Positions 1 through 8,559 of a DNA stretch of 27,608 bases are shown here, one piece after another. Numbering within the stretch: the first letter of the stretch is position 1; every line of letters begins with the position of its first letter. Source of the DNA: SLFT01 sp964493075 (GTDB lineage: Bacteria; Hydrogenedentota; Hydrogenedentia; Hydrogenedentales; CAITNO01); assembly GCA_964493075.1 (NCBI GenBank), contig CAZBNU010000037.1, forward strand, positions 1 to 27,608, given 5' to 3'. The notes under the pieces are model-generated. The model saw nothing but the letters and a program-made list of their open reading frames with translations, was not told where the DNA came from and did no database searches. Both the position numbers and the translations under genes were made by a program.

Positions 1-1790
1 TCCGTTCCAGCGTCCAGTGTTCAATGAGTCCGCTGGCTGCAGCAGGCACGGGTGTCACTTCAATGGGCATGGTAGGGGCTACCCGGATGCGGATGCGGTT
101 GATATTGCGTGGTATATATTCGGCCCGTAGCAATGCGGCGGCATTATCACCGGTTCGTGACGATGTAAGGCGCAGGCGTCCTTCAAGAACATTTCCAGCC
201 AGGTTCAGCGGGTTGAACGTTTCCGAGGCGGTATAGGCTGCCGGGAACGAGGAGAACGCGATGGTGAAGCCTGGCGTTATTTCGGTATCCTGCCGCTTCA
301 GTGTTGCCCAGCGCAACAGGTAGTTTGCTTCCAGACGGTCCACTATCAGGGAGATGATGCGCGGCAGTTCTTCGGCAGCGCCCACGGGCAGATACACGCC
401 ACCGGTGCGCACGGCCAGGTCAAGCATCATGGTGGCGCCGTCGAGGTCGCTCAGAAATCCCACCGTGTGGATTTTTATGTGACGCTTCGTTGCCACGTTC
501 ACGACACGGTCTACGGTTTCCGTACTGGAGGTGTCGCCGGAACCAGCGAGCAAAAGGATGAACCGCTCTTCATCGTTTACGTTATCCTGATCAAAACGCA
601 GGGCTGCCTGTCGCAGCGTGTCCAGCATACGTGAACCGGAGGAGAACGAACCGATCCTGGTTGAACGTATGTTGTTGATTTGATCCGCCACGTAACTGTG
701 GTCCAGGGTAAAGGGAGACACGCGCACAGGATCAAGGTCGTCGCGATAATACAAGGTCGCGCCCACAAGCCCTTCTGTCGGCAATCCGGCCAGGAACAGC
801 TCTGTGGCGGCATATTCCATGTTGTCCATCGCTTCTGGACGCAGGCGCATGCCGATGGAATAATCCAGCACCATTTCAGCGCGCAGCTGCCGCACCGCGC
901 CACGGTGCAGCACCGGTTGCACGAGGGCAGATACATTTTCGCCGTTTTCAAAAGCGCCTGCCGTCAATTGGGCGGGCTCTGCCACAAATCCGTTGCCGTC
1001 CGGGTCGGTTAGCCCGAATGCAAAATCAACAAGATAGGGAGAAGCGTACAGTGTCTTTGGCGCATCAATGCGCAGTTCCCCCGAGGTGTCCGGTCCGTCG
1101 GCGTCCTGTAACGCTTTTACCACCACCGGGCGGGGCGCCACCAGCGGGGAATCCGCCTGAAACACGATGTAGCCTTCATGGCTGCCCTCTTCGAGCCGGT
1201 TTCGTTTAATGCTCACCAGTACCTGGCGTTTGTCGTAGGACGTGACCGGTTGTGCAAGCACGGGATCAATGGTGGTGGTTGGTGCGGCGCTGCTGACCTC
1301 AACCGGCAACACTTCAATCCAGTTTGCTGAAGGATTGGCGCTAATGGTAAGTGACTCGAATTCCGCATTGCCGTTCCACACCTCGAGCAGCATGGGACGT
1401 TCGTTGAGACCAAAGTCCAGGGATTGATTTGAGGTCACGATGGCCTGATAGGGCTGAAAAACAAACACATGGAGCACCTGCGGAACAAATCCGGCCGCTT
1501 CAAATAGCACCTGGCCCTCATGGTAGCCGCCTGTGAGGATTGAACGCTTGGCGCCGATAACCAGCGTGGCAGCAGCGTTATAACCGTCAAGGGTAATTGC
1601 AGTGCGGCTGATGTCGATCCACGAACTGTCCGGCGTGGCAAACACNNNNNNNNNNNNNNNNNNNNNNNNNNNNNNNNNNNNNNNNNNNNNNNNNNNNNNN
1701 NNNNNNNNNNNNNNNNNNNNNNNNNNNNNNNNNNNNNNNNNNNNNGGCAAGGAGAGCAGTCCCTGCGATTACACGGATACAACGCATCAT
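1..1790 (-). CDS. Secreted VWA-domain protein with BACON-like Ig repeats (partial, gapped)
   Basis: The gene starts at ATG 1790 (ATGATG, with AGGA 6 nt upstream). Fifteen codons of a signal peptide (MMRCIRVIAGTALLA) are read before the N-gap. From 1645 one frame stays open to the left edge, about 548 codons, with no stop. This part shows at least two Ig/BACON-like segments (ending near the SWIDIS and NWIEVLP motifs), then a VWA domain: EMVLDYSIGM carries a MIDAS-like D-x-S with Gly in place of the third Ser, and LLLAGSGDTSST is the second metal-site loop. A beta-rich segment follows. It is clearly a paralogue of the next gene upstream (1848-3515), sharing EMVLDYSI, AATE and RWA(S/T)L motifs, and is separated from it by only 57 bp, so the two are probably co-transcribed. 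The gap length is unknown, so the frame change across the N run has no meaning. The protein is probably an envelope protein for binding or adhesion. Substrate unknown. Confidence 0.85.
1646..1745. other. Assembly gap (100 N), real missing sequence
   Basis: A run of exactly 100 N inside the distal VWA gene. The sequences on its two sides do not overlap, unlike those at the gap at 5870, so some DNA is really missing here. It would hold the signal peptide cleavage region and the start of the first Ig-like domain. Confidence 0.95.
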
Positions 1791-1847
1791 GGCGATTCCT
1801 TATCGAAGTGAAACAACAATTTTCTGGTTAACAGCCGGAAAGTCCTG

Positions 1848-3515
1848 CTAGTTTTCTAGGTTCAGCGTCTGTCCTTCCGTATACAACGAATTATCTATAA
1901 AGAACGTGGTAAAAGGCTCGTTGGCAACCCCATCAAAAGAGAGGCGAACCAGCGGGCCGAATGCCGCGAAGGGTGCATAATCCGTGGTAGTGGCGCTTTC
2001 CATAATCACCCAGGTGCCGCCTTCTTCCTCGGTTTGGGTCAGATTCCACGCGCCCAGCAGACCGTCGTCAGCGGTATCCACAAGGGATGCTGTGAATTGC
2101 TGATTGCTTTGTATCCAGCAGGCTATCTTGCGTATGCCGCGGGGCATGTAGTTTGCACGCAGAAATACGGTGGTGCGCTCTGTGGTGTCAGACTGCACCA
2201 ATGTCAGTCTGCCCGCCAGCGGATCGCCTGTGAAATCGGTGGCGCGAAATGCCGATAATGCGGTGTGCGATGCGTTGGAGGAGCCGAAGGCTACAGTGAG
2301 GTTGGGGTAAACGGCGCTGCTGTCCCGGCGCAGACTGGCCCACCGGACAACATACTGCCCCTGCAGGTCCTCAACAATGCGTTCAAAGGCCGGTTGCAGG
2401 TCTTCTATCTTTTGGGCGGAAATGTAACGTCCGCTTGTGAGAGAGGCCAGTGAAAGGAGCGGCCCGGAGTCTATTGTTTCGCCGAAGCCCACAACAATTA
2501 TCTGCACACGGCGCGCCAAAGCCTCGGCGACCACCTGCGATGCGAAAGATGTGCTGGAGGTATCTGCGCCATTGGAGAACAGCACGACGTAACGCGAATC
2601 TTCTGCATCTACCGATACATCGCCGAAACGCTGGATGGCGGACAGGAGCGCATCATACATGCGTGCGCCGGATGCGAAGCCGCGCACATAGGTGCTTTGA
2701 ATTTCACTGATGGCGGTAGCAGTTTCCTGTTTATCCACATTGAAGGGGATTACCAGATTGGACTCCTGATCGTCCCGGTGAAATTCACTGACACCAACCA
2801 AAGCATCCGCGTTGAGGCTGTTCAGCAAAATCTCCGTGGCGGCGTATTCCATTTCCGCAATGCCTCCTTCCACCTGTTGCATGGCAATGCTGTAGTCCAG
2901 CACCATTTCAAGCCATAACTGACGTGCTGCGCCGCGTTTCATGGCCAGCCCGTGAATGTCGCCTATCTGGGTGGCATCCTCCCGGGCGCTGATGGCGAAC
3001 TGGTTCGGTTCTGCTACCACAGCACGGTCATCCTTGTCCCGTAGCGCAAAGGCAAATTCCACCAGATAGGGCGTGCTGTAGGTGACCACGGGGTTGACCA
3101 TACTGAGCCCGCCCACCGGGGCTACCGATTCGTTGTAAACGGAGACTTTGATGATTCTGGGCTTGACGCCCGGCGCTGTCAGCCGTATTTCCCCCTCGTG
3201 GGTGCCGACCGTGCCAAGCAGGCTGCGGTCAATCTGCACCACAATTTCCTGTTTGTCAAAGGAAACGCCTTCTGGGGCGCCGCTCTTTACCTGGTCCGGC
3301 GCCACCTGTATCCACGGGTTGCTTGTACGGACGGTAATGGTGAGTTCCGCAATCTCAGGGTTCGTGTTCCATACGGAAATCGGCCAGGGCGCCTGGTTGC
3401 GCTCAAAATTAAGGGAGGAGTTGCTTGTGTCAATGGCATCTACATCGCACCCGGAAAGGACAAACGCCACTGTAAGCAGAAAGGAAAGCATGCCAACGTA
3501 CCGCAAAAGTTTCAT
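1848..3515 (-). CDS. VWA-domain lipoprotein with BACON-like N-terminal domain
   Basis: A complete 555-residue protein. The start at ATG 3515 has AGGAGA 9 nt upstream. Residues 1-23 form a lipoprotein signal with lipobox LSGC (Cys23), so the mature protein is probably anchored in the outer or inner membrane facing the periplasm. Residues about 33-125 are an Ig-like, BACON-type domain (SLNFERNQAPWPISVWN, then NPWIQVAPDQV). Residues about 198-385 are a VWA domain: MVLDYSIAM is a MIDAS-like D-x-S-x-S motif with Ala in place of the last Ser, and LFSNGADTSS is the second metal-site loop. The C-terminal 170 residues are beta-rich and unassigned. It is the first gene of a tandem pair with the paralogue below 1790. 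VWA lipoproteins bind protein or glycan ligands through a metal ion. The altered MIDAS may weaken metal binding. The ligand cannot be named from sequence. Confidence 0.88.
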   Translation of the reverse strand: MKLLRYVGMLSFLLTVAFVLSGCDVDAIDTSNSSLNFERNQAPWPISVWNTNPEIAELTITVRTSNPWIQVAPDQVKSGAPEGVSFDKQEIVVQIDRSLLGTVGTHEGEIRLTAPGVKPRIIKVSVYNESVAPVGGLSMVNPVVTYSTPYLVEFAFALRDKDDRAVVAEPNQFAISAREDATQIGDIHGLAMKRGAARQLWLEMVLDYSIAMQQVEGGIAEMEYAATEILLNSLNADALVGVSEFHRDDQESNLVIPFNVDKQETATAISEIQSTYVRGFASGARMYDALLSAIQRFGDVSVDAEDSRYVVLFSNGADTSSTSFASQVVAEALARRVQIIVVGFGETIDSGPLLSLASLTSGRYISAQKIEDLQPAFERIVEDLQGQYVVRWASLRRDSSAVYPNLTVAFGSSNASHTALSAFRATDFTGDPLAGRLTLVQSDTTERTTVFLRANYMPRGIRKIACWIQSNQQFTASLVDTADDGLLGAWNLTQTEEEGGTWVIMESATTTDYAPFAAFGPLVRLSFDGVANEPFTTFFIDNSLYTEGQTLNLEN

Positions 3516-3578
3516 AAGTCAGGGTCTCCTGTTTTGGGTATCTGGATACCGTTGTGCATAAACACCCGTATTGTTGTT

Positions 3579-3647
3579 ATTATACACGACAATTCCCGTT
3601 GCAGACGGGTTGCCTTCAATTTCCTGAAAACACTATATACTATTATA
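3579..3647 (-). promoter_or_regulatory. Two candidate -10 boxes upstream of the VWA lipoprotein
   Basis: On the minus strand, TGTATAAT occurs twice ahead of the lipoprotein gene, with the TATAAT cores at 3579-3584 and 3642-3647. The nearer one would give a leader of about 60 nt. No good -35 hexamer sits 17 nt upstream of either, so these are candidates resting on the -10 alone. Confidence 0.35.
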
Positions 3648-3808
3648 CACGCAAGCAAAGTGTCTGTTACCAGTTATGAGACTTATGGGACGGAGTGCTT
3701 CTTCGGCAGAAGACCGGTGATCATAAACTGAAATCGGAAGTTACTGGTATGGGTGTTGCGCGTAACCCAGTTTACCTCCACAACCTGGAACAACTATGAA
3801 TGATAAGC

Positions 3809-4038
3809 AAAAAATGGGGACTGCCCTCGGCGAACATAAGTGCTACAAATTGCATGTTAGACCTGATGCGCCAGGGCTGTCCCCGCTTTTTTGCGGCTTT
3901 GACACACACGCCCGAAAAAATTGGGGACAGTTCCGTCGCCAGGTCCTTATTGCAACAAAACGATATTGTATGAAATCAGGCACCTATTATTCCCTCCATC
4001 AATATGTGGAATTGCGACGGGAACAGTCCCCATTTTTT
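3809..4038. repeat. Palindromic MITE/REP-like element with GGGGACAGT motifs
   Basis: The outer ends are a perfect 15-bp inverted repeat: AAAAAATGGGGACTG at 3809-3823 and its reverse complement at 4024-4038. Inside lie a further GGCTGTCCCC at 3875-3884 and a unit at 3915-3938 (AAAAAATTGGGGACAGTTCC onwards to GTCGC). That unit pairs almost perfectly with 4014-4038. A small GC hairpin with a T run lies at 3884-3897. A 103-codon ORF across the element has low-complexity composition and no ribosome site, so it was not called. GGGGACAGT palindromes resemble the ends of elements moved by IS200/Y1-type transposases; that link is from general knowledge and no transposase is present here. The element lies directly upstream of the ABC-F gene. 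Confidence 0.65.
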
Positions 4039-4106
4039 CTTCACCATGCTTCCCATAATTCCCATGAAACCAACGTCAAATCACCATTGAAAGCCGATAA
4101 CCCATA

Positions 4107-6151
4107 ATGAGCCTCGTTCGTCTGGAAAATGTCAGCAAGTTATTCTCGGGAGAACCTGTTCTCTCCGAGGTGAACCTGCGCATCGAGGAGGGGGAGCGCA
4201 TTGCCCTGATTGGCCGCAACGGCACGGGCAAGACCACCCTGTTCCGTCTGATCGTGGGGGATACCGAGCCGGACGGCGGGGTGATTGAGTGCATGCGCCG
4301 GGCGCGGATTATCTACCTGGAACAGATACCGCAGGCAACGCCGGGCACGACGGTTATGGAGATTGCCCTGACGCCTTTCGCGGAACTGTTGCAGATGGAA
4401 GAGCAACTCCATGCGCTGGAACTAAAGATGGCGGACGGCAGTGAGGCGGCGCTGGCGGCGTATGGGGAATACCAGCATGAATTCACCCTGAAGGGCGGCT
4501 ACGAATTCCGTACGCGGGTGCGTCAGATTCTGGGCGGGCTGGGGTTCAGCAACGAATCCTTCGATTTGCCCTTTGAAGCGTTGAGCGGCGGCTGGCGTGC
4601 ACGGCTCATGCTGTCCTTGTCCCTGTTGCAGGAAGCAGACCTGTTGCTGTTGGACGAACCGGAGAACCATCTGGATATGGATGCCCGGGAATGGTTAGAA
4701 GAGCACATCCAGTCCCGTCCGGAGGCTGTCGTGCTCATCTCCCATGACCGGCGTATGGTGAATGTGCTGGCGAAACGCATCCTCGAAGTGGAGCGCGGCG
4801 TGGTCACCAGTTACACGGGCAATTACGATGCGTGGCTGAAAGAAAAGGCGCTGCGACGGGAACAGCAGCAGAAGGCCTTTGACCGGCAGGATGCCTTCAT
4901 CAAGAAGGAGCAGGCGTGGATAGACCGGTTCCGGTATAAGAACACCAAGGCGAGCCTGGCGCAAAGCCGGCTGAAACGCCTGGAGAAACTGGAACTGGTG
5001 GATGCGCCGGAATCGGATATGGCCGCCGTCACGTTCAAGATGGGCAAGGTCGTGCGCACCGGTGAAACGGTGGTGGATGCCCGCGACCTGTCCATGGCCT
5101 ATGACCATACCCTGTATGCGGACTTGTCCTTGTCGCTCCATCGCGGGGAACGGCTGGGCATTATCGGCCCGAATGGTTCCGGCAAGACGACCCTGCTGCG
5201 GCAATTGGCGGGCAGGCACAAAGGCAATGGGGGAGAGGTGCGGCTGGGCCACAATGTGAAGCACGCCTTTTATGACCAGCACCAGCAGGAACTGCATCAC
5301 GGTAATGATCTGTTGACGGAGATGCAGGCGTACCGTCCAGACTGGACGGCGCTGGAATGCCGTAATTACCTCGCGCAATTCCTGTTCCGCGGTGACGATG
5401 TGTTCAAGCCCATAGCCGTACTCAGTGGCGGGGAACGGAGCCGTCTTGCCCTCGCCAAACTCATCGCTTCTGATGCGAACCTGCTGTTTCTCGACGAACC
5501 AACGAACCACCTCGACATGGCATCCCGGGAAGCCCTCGAAGCGAGCCTGGACGACTTCCCCGGCGCCATCCTCGTCGTCAGCCACGACCGCACCCTGATA
5601 GACCGGCTGGTGGAGCGGCTGCTCATCATCGAAAACGGCAGGGCACACCTGTTCCCGGGTAATTTCTCCGAATATCGCCGTTGGAAACGGGAAAATCCGG
5701 AATACGCCACAGATTCCAGTGACGATACCGCTTCGGAAACCAAAAAGAAGAACCTGGAAGAGCGGGAACAGAAAAAAGCACAGGAACGGGAAGCACGTCG
5801 GGGGCAACGCCAAGTTGAACAACTGGAAGCCGCAATAGCGAAACTGGAAGCGGAAATCAAGGAAGTACANNNNNNNNNNNNNNNNNNNNNNNNNNNNNNN
5901 NNNNNNNNNNNNNNNNNNNNNNNNNNNNNNNNNNNNNNNNNNNNNNNNNNNNNNNNNNNNNNNNNNNNNTTGAACAACTGGAAGCCGCAATAGCGAAACT
6001 GGAAGCGGAAATCAAGGAAGTACACGGCCACTTCGCCACCCTCGACCCCACCGACTACGAACGCGGCAAGGAACTCACCGGGAAATACGAATCCTTGCAG
6101 GAAGAATTGAACGGTCTCTACGAACAGTGGGCGGAACTCGCGGACGGTTGA
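4107..6151 (+). CDS. ABC-F family ATPase (Uup-type), split by a false gap
   Basis: Two ABC ATPase domains are joined by a charged linker and followed by a C-terminal coiled coil, the layout of ABC-F ribosome-associated factors. Domain 1 has Walker A GRNGTGKTT (residues 36-44), signature LSGGW and Walker B/D-loop LLLLDEPENHLD, with Glu where the family usually has Thr. The helical arm (about 245-310) is rich in Lys, Arg and Gln. Domain 2 has GPNGSGKTT, LSGGERSRLALAK and LDEPTNHLD. The coiled coil (about 545-629) matches the DNA- or ribosome-binding tail of Uup. No membrane segments are present. The N-gap at 5870-5969 is flanked by an exact 55-bp duplication. Collapsing it joins codon 588 in frame and gives 629 residues, ending ELADG at TGA 6149-6151, a normal Uup length. 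The start ATG has only a weak ribosome site. Uup versus another ABC-F subgroup is not certain. Confidence 0.92.
5815..6024. other. False scaffold gap flanked by an identical 55-bp overlap
   Basis: Bases 5815-5869 are identical to 5970-6024 (both start TTGAACAACTGGAAGCC and end AAGGAAGTACA), with exactly 100 N (5870-5969) between them. A 55-base end overlap is what a de Bruijn assembler with k=55 leaves when two contigs share their last k-mer and the scaffolder then adds N. Removing 5870-6024 restores an uninterrupted ABC-F reading frame. Confidence 0.9.
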
Positions 6152-6181
6152 GTTGTCCGCAGATTACACAGATTTTCGCAG
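6104..6181 (+). repeat. Direct repeat copy A: 3' end of the ABC-F gene
   Basis: This stretch covers the last codons of the ABC-F gene and about 30 bp after its stop. It recurs at 6890-6968 with 6 substitutions and 1 indel. A 32-bp block from GGTCTCTACGAACAG to GCGGA is identical. The two copies flank the PIN toxin cassette. Confidence 0.85.
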
Positions 6182-6358
6182 GGGATTAGAATGTTCGATG
6201 TCTACTGGTTTGCGTTGAACTTTCGCTCCAATAAGACGTCCGGATAACGCTTCACGCTCACGAACACCGGCCAGATATTTGCGTATATCGCCGCCTGCAT
6301 CAGCCAATAGTTTTTCACGGGTAGAATAGAGTTCTTCAAGGATAGGGTTAGGTGTCAT
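6164..6358 (-). CDS. Small partner protein of PIN toxin (putative antitoxin)
   Basis: A 64-residue protein starting at ATG 6358, inside the last codons of the PIN gene (11-bp overlap), so the two are translationally coupled. It begins MTPNPILEELYSTREKLL, then LADAGGDIRKYLAGVRERE. This N-terminal pattern is familiar from many short proteins encoded next to PIN-domain genes in cyanobacteria and other bacteria. It is probably a helical protein that binds the toxin. No DNA-binding domain of the usual antitoxin types (AbrB, RHH, Phd) can be seen, so autoregulation is not evident. The gene order is toxin first, antitoxin second, the reverse of classical vapBC. Confidence 0.7.
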   Translation of the reverse strand: MTPNPILEELYSTREKLLADAGGDIRKYLAGVREREALSGRLIGAKVQRKPVDIEHSNPLRKSV

Positions 6359-6833
6359 TGCTGTAACTCCCTAAAAATTCTGCCGGAGTGTAAATTAAAA
6401 GACCGGGATAGCCAAGTTCGTTTAACGCACGGTAAACCCCGGGCAACATGTGGGCATTCGCAATGTGGCGACAGTTCTGTGTCAGAAGAAATTGTGCGCC
6501 GCCTACTGCTGCTGAAGCTACATGCAAGGCGTCCAATCGCGCTTTTTCAGGTATTAACATGCGCACGACCAGTTCGTCCGCAACAGCCTCGACATTTTCG
6601 TCTGTCGGGATCAGAGGAATTCCAGCAAGTAGTTTCAACCGGGCCGCTGCGGCATCGGGATCGCCTTGCGCTGCTTCATCAAGTGTTAACTGTGAGGTAA
6701 TTAAAGAAAACATGGGGGCTTCTATTGTCCACCAATCTCGTGCTTGCTGTTGCAACAGCGACACCGCCGGGTCTGTGCGTGTCCAAGCCACAGCATGGCT
6801 CACTACTGATGTTTCAATGTATACTATATCCAT
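6348..6833 (-). CDS. PIN-domain protein, VapC-like toxin
   Basis: 161 residues, typical of single-domain PIN ribonucleases. The N-terminus MDIVYIETSVVSHAVA supplies the first acidic residue as Glu in the ETS motif, as in one PIN subgroup, where most VapC proteins have Asp. TLDEAAQGD supplies the second acidic residue. ARLDALHVASA gives the third Asp, and FLLTQNCRHIAN is the conserved C-terminal Asn loop. PIN toxins cut tRNA or rRNA and stop translation; the RNA target here is unknown. The small partner gene overlaps its 3' end. There is no Shine-Dalgarno sequence. Instead a TGTTATAAT extended -10 box ends 6 nt before the ATG, suggesting a leaderless transcript. The pair sits between two copies of the ABC-F 3' end, a sign of acquired DNA. 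Confidence 0.82.
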   Translation of the reverse strand: MDIVYIETSVVSHAVAWTRTDPAVSLLQQQARDWWTIEAPMFSLITSQLTLDEAAQGDPDAAAARLKLLAGIPLIPTDENVEAVADELVVRMLIPEKARLDALHVASAAVGGAQFLLTQNCRHIANAHMLPGVYRALNELGYPGLLIYTPAEFLGSYSNDT

Positions 6834-6839
6834 AACGTC

Positions 6840-6848
6840 ATTATAACA
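6840..6848 (-). promoter_or_regulatory. Extended -10 promoter of the PIN toxin, leaderless geometry
   Basis: On the minus strand TGTTATAAT fits the extended -10 form TGnTATAAT. Six bases separate it from the ATG at 6833, so transcription would begin at or next to the start codon. The -35 position (TAATTG at a 17-bp spacing) is poor, as is common for extended -10 promoters. Confidence 0.55.
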
Positions 6849-6889
6849 CGTATCCGAGGATTCAATTAAACCGTATAAAGAATCTGAAA

Positions 6890-6968
6890 GAATTAAATGG
6901 TCTCTACGAACAGTGGGCGGAACTCGCGGATGGGTGAGTTTGTCCGCAGATTACACAGATTCCCGCAG
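6890..6968 (+). pseudogene. Vestigial 3' end of an ABC-F gene (direct repeat copy B)
   Basis: This copy still spells E-L-N-G-L-Y-E-Q-W-A-E-L-A-D-G-stop, the last 15 residues of the intact ABC-F gene. It uses different codons: TTA for TTG, AAT for AAC, GAT for GAC and GGG for GGT, all synonymous. The homology continues past the stop through TTGTCCGCAGATTACACAG. Upstream it fades within about 15 bp. It is not expressed as a protein. The synonymous differences mean that the two copies diverged as working genes, so a recent tandem duplication is unlikely. Confidence 0.75.
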
Positions 6969-6995
6969 ATTTTATAATAATCAGTATGATGTTTT

Positions 6996-7046
6996 TTGTG
7001 TTTGTTTGTGCTATGCTATAAAAGTCGCCGGTTTGGACGACCGGCG
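6996..7046 (+). promoter_or_regulatory. Candidate promoter and leader hairpin of the Tat oxidoreductase
   Basis: TATAAA at 7017-7022 is a possible -10 box. The T-rich TTGTGT at 6996-7001 lies 15 bp upstream, shorter than ideal. Just downstream is a 7-bp GC hairpin, CGCCGGT (7026-7032) with ACCGGCG (7040-7046), near the expected 5' end of the transcript, which could stabilise the leader of about 130 nt. The hairpin is clear in the sequence; the promoter call is weak. Confidence 0.35.
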
Positions 7047-7157
7047 TTCGTTATCCAATATCCGGGGAGATGAAACCTGATGCGCTTTGTCTGGTCAAAG
7101 TGTGTATGTGTGTTTGTTTCCCGTAACCACTGAATCCATAGAAGAGAGGCAACGAGT

Positions 7158-8405
7158 ATGAACAAGAAATCTGAAAGCGGCATTTCACGGCGTGACTTTG
7201 CCAAGGCGTCCGCAGCAGCGGCAGCAGGGTTTGCCATCCTGTCCAGTAAATCCGGGGTGGCTCAGGACAATACCGATACGCTGAAAATAGGCCTTATCGG
7301 TTGCGGCGGTCGCGGCACGGGCGCAGCCGTCAATTGCCTGACCGGCAACGACAACATCAAACTTGTTGCCATGGCGGATGTGTTTGAAGACAAGCTGAAA
7401 AACAGCCGCAAGGGACTTGAGGCCAATGATCGCATCAATGCGAAAGTGGATGTGAAGGACGACATGTGTTTCGTGGGACTGGATTCCTACAAACGCCTTC
7501 TGGAAACGGATGTGGACGTGGTTATCCACGCTACGCCGCCCTATGCCCGCCCGATGCACATCGAAGCGGTGATTGCCGCCGGCAAGCATCTTTTCAGCGA
7601 GAAGCCTTTCGGTGTGGATGCGCCGGGCATCCGTCGTTGTATTGCCGCCGCCAATGCCGCGAAAGAGAAGAATCTGGTATTTGTAACCGGGCTGCAGCGC
7701 CGTCACCAGACGTCTTATATGGAAACCATCAAGAAACTGCAAGATGGCGAGATTGGTGAGATTGTGGCAGCACGCGCCTACTGGAACGGCGGCCTGCCCT
7801 TCTGCCACGAGCGGAAAGAGGGCTGGAGCGATCTGGAATATCGTCTGCGCAACTGGTACAACACTATCTGGACGTGCGGCGACAACATTGTCGAGCAGCA
7901 TGTACACAACCTGGACGTGATTAACTGGGTGCTTGACGCCCATCCGGTCAAGGTGGTGGCTTCCGGCGGTCGTGCCTGGAAACCTGCGGAAGAGCGTTAC
8001 GGCGATCTGTGGGACAATTTCTCCTGTGATTACGAATATGCCAACGGCGTACACATGCTGAGCATGTCCCGTCACTGGAACAACAGCGCCAATGGCGTGT
8101 TTGAAGAAGTGACCGGCACCAAGGGCAAGAGCGATTGCCGCAGCCTCGGACGCGACCGCAGCGATCCCTATGTGAACGAGCATGTCGCCCTGTTCCAGAG
8201 TATCCGCGGCGAAATCCCCTACATCAATGAAGGCGTGCGCACCTCTGAAAGTACCCTTACCGCCATCATGGGCCGCATGGCCGCCTATACGGGTAAGGAA
8301 CTTACCTGGGACGAAGCCCTGAACTCCGAAGAGACGCTGGTCCCCGCAGTGCTTGACTTCGACAGCGCGTATCCGGTGGGTCCCATCCCTGTGCCCGGCG
8401 CATAA
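7158..8405 (+). CDS. Tat-exported Gfo/Idh/MocA family oxidoreductase
   Basis: 415 residues; ATG 7158 with GAGAGG 8 nt upstream. A Tat signal lies at residues 1-36: SRRDFAK (10-16), an Ala-rich hydrophobic stretch, then GVAQ. The NAD(P)-binding Rossmann motif IGLIGCGGRGTG is at 44-55. EKP at 148-150, the sugar-dehydrogenase Lys motif of this family, is in the SEKPFGVDAPGIR context. GDNIVEQHVHNLDVINW (about 235) matches the second-domain substrate site. The family oxidises or epimerises sugars and cyclitols using a tightly bound nicotinamide cofactor, which is loaded before Tat export folds the protein out to the periplasm. Tat-exported members of this family are abundant in Planctomycetes, Lentisphaerae and Hydrogenedentes. 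No sugar-specific neighbour tells the substrate. It appears to be a single-gene unit with its own terminator. Confidence 0.9.
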   Translation: MNKKSESGISRRDFAKASAAAAAGFAILSSKSGVAQDNTDTLKIGLIGCGGRGTGAAVNCLTGNDNIKLVAMADVFEDKLKNSRKGLEANDRINAKVDVKDDMCFVGLDSYKRLLETDVDVVIHATPPYARPMHIEAVIAAGKHLFSEKPFGVDAPGIRRCIAAANAAKEKNLVFVTGLQRRHQTSYMETIKKLQDGEIGEIVAARAYWNGGLPFCHERKEGWSDLEYRLRNWYNTIWTCGDNIVEQHVHNLDVINWVLDAHPVKVVASGGRAWKPAEERYGDLWDNFSCDYEYANGVHMLSMSRHWNNSANGVFEEVTGTKGKSDCRSLGRDRSDPYVNEHVALFQSIRGEIPYINEGVRTSESTLTAIMGRMAAYTGKELTWDEALNSEETLVPAVLDFDSAYPVGPIPVPGA

Positions 8406-8429
8406 CACAGATTGCGATTACACACTATT

Positions 8430-8467
8430 ACGGCAGGCTTCCTTTGCGGCGGCCTGCCGTTTGCTTT
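8430..8467 (+). terminator. Intrinsic terminator after the oxidoreductase
   Basis: A 9-bp perfect stem, ACGGCAGGC (8430-8438) with GCCTGCCGT (8452-8460), encloses a 13-nt loop and is followed by TTGCTTT. It ends the oxidoreductase unit before the 8560 gene. Confidence 0.75.
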
Positions 8468-8559
8468 ACAATACAGGGATATAAGGGACGAAAAGGACGT
8501 AAGGGACAGATACGTCTCATAACTCCCATGACTCCCATAGAGACAAGGGTGGAAAATTT

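Noticed and set aside
1435..1790. Short minus-strand frames reading across the first N run
   Set aside because: The N run has an arbitrary length, so frames carried through it are meaningless; the true gene changes apparent frame at the gap.
3796..4107. 103-codon plus-strand ORF just before the ABC-F gene
   Set aside because: It covers the palindromic element, has no ribosome site or recognisable domain, and its frame is explained by the repeat.
4695..5990. Long minus-strand open frame opposite the ABC-F gene
   Set aside because: It is antisense to a well-supported gene, includes the N run and the duplicated 55 bp, and its translation has no coherent domain.
6170..6970. CRISPR-like direct repeats
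   Set aside because: Only two copies, 786 bp apart, both overlapping an ABC-F gene end; no array structure exists anywhere in the window.
7185..8408. 407-codon minus-strand frame opposite the oxidoreductase
   Set aside because: It is a shadow of codon bias in a clear Gfo/Idh/MocA gene on the other strand.
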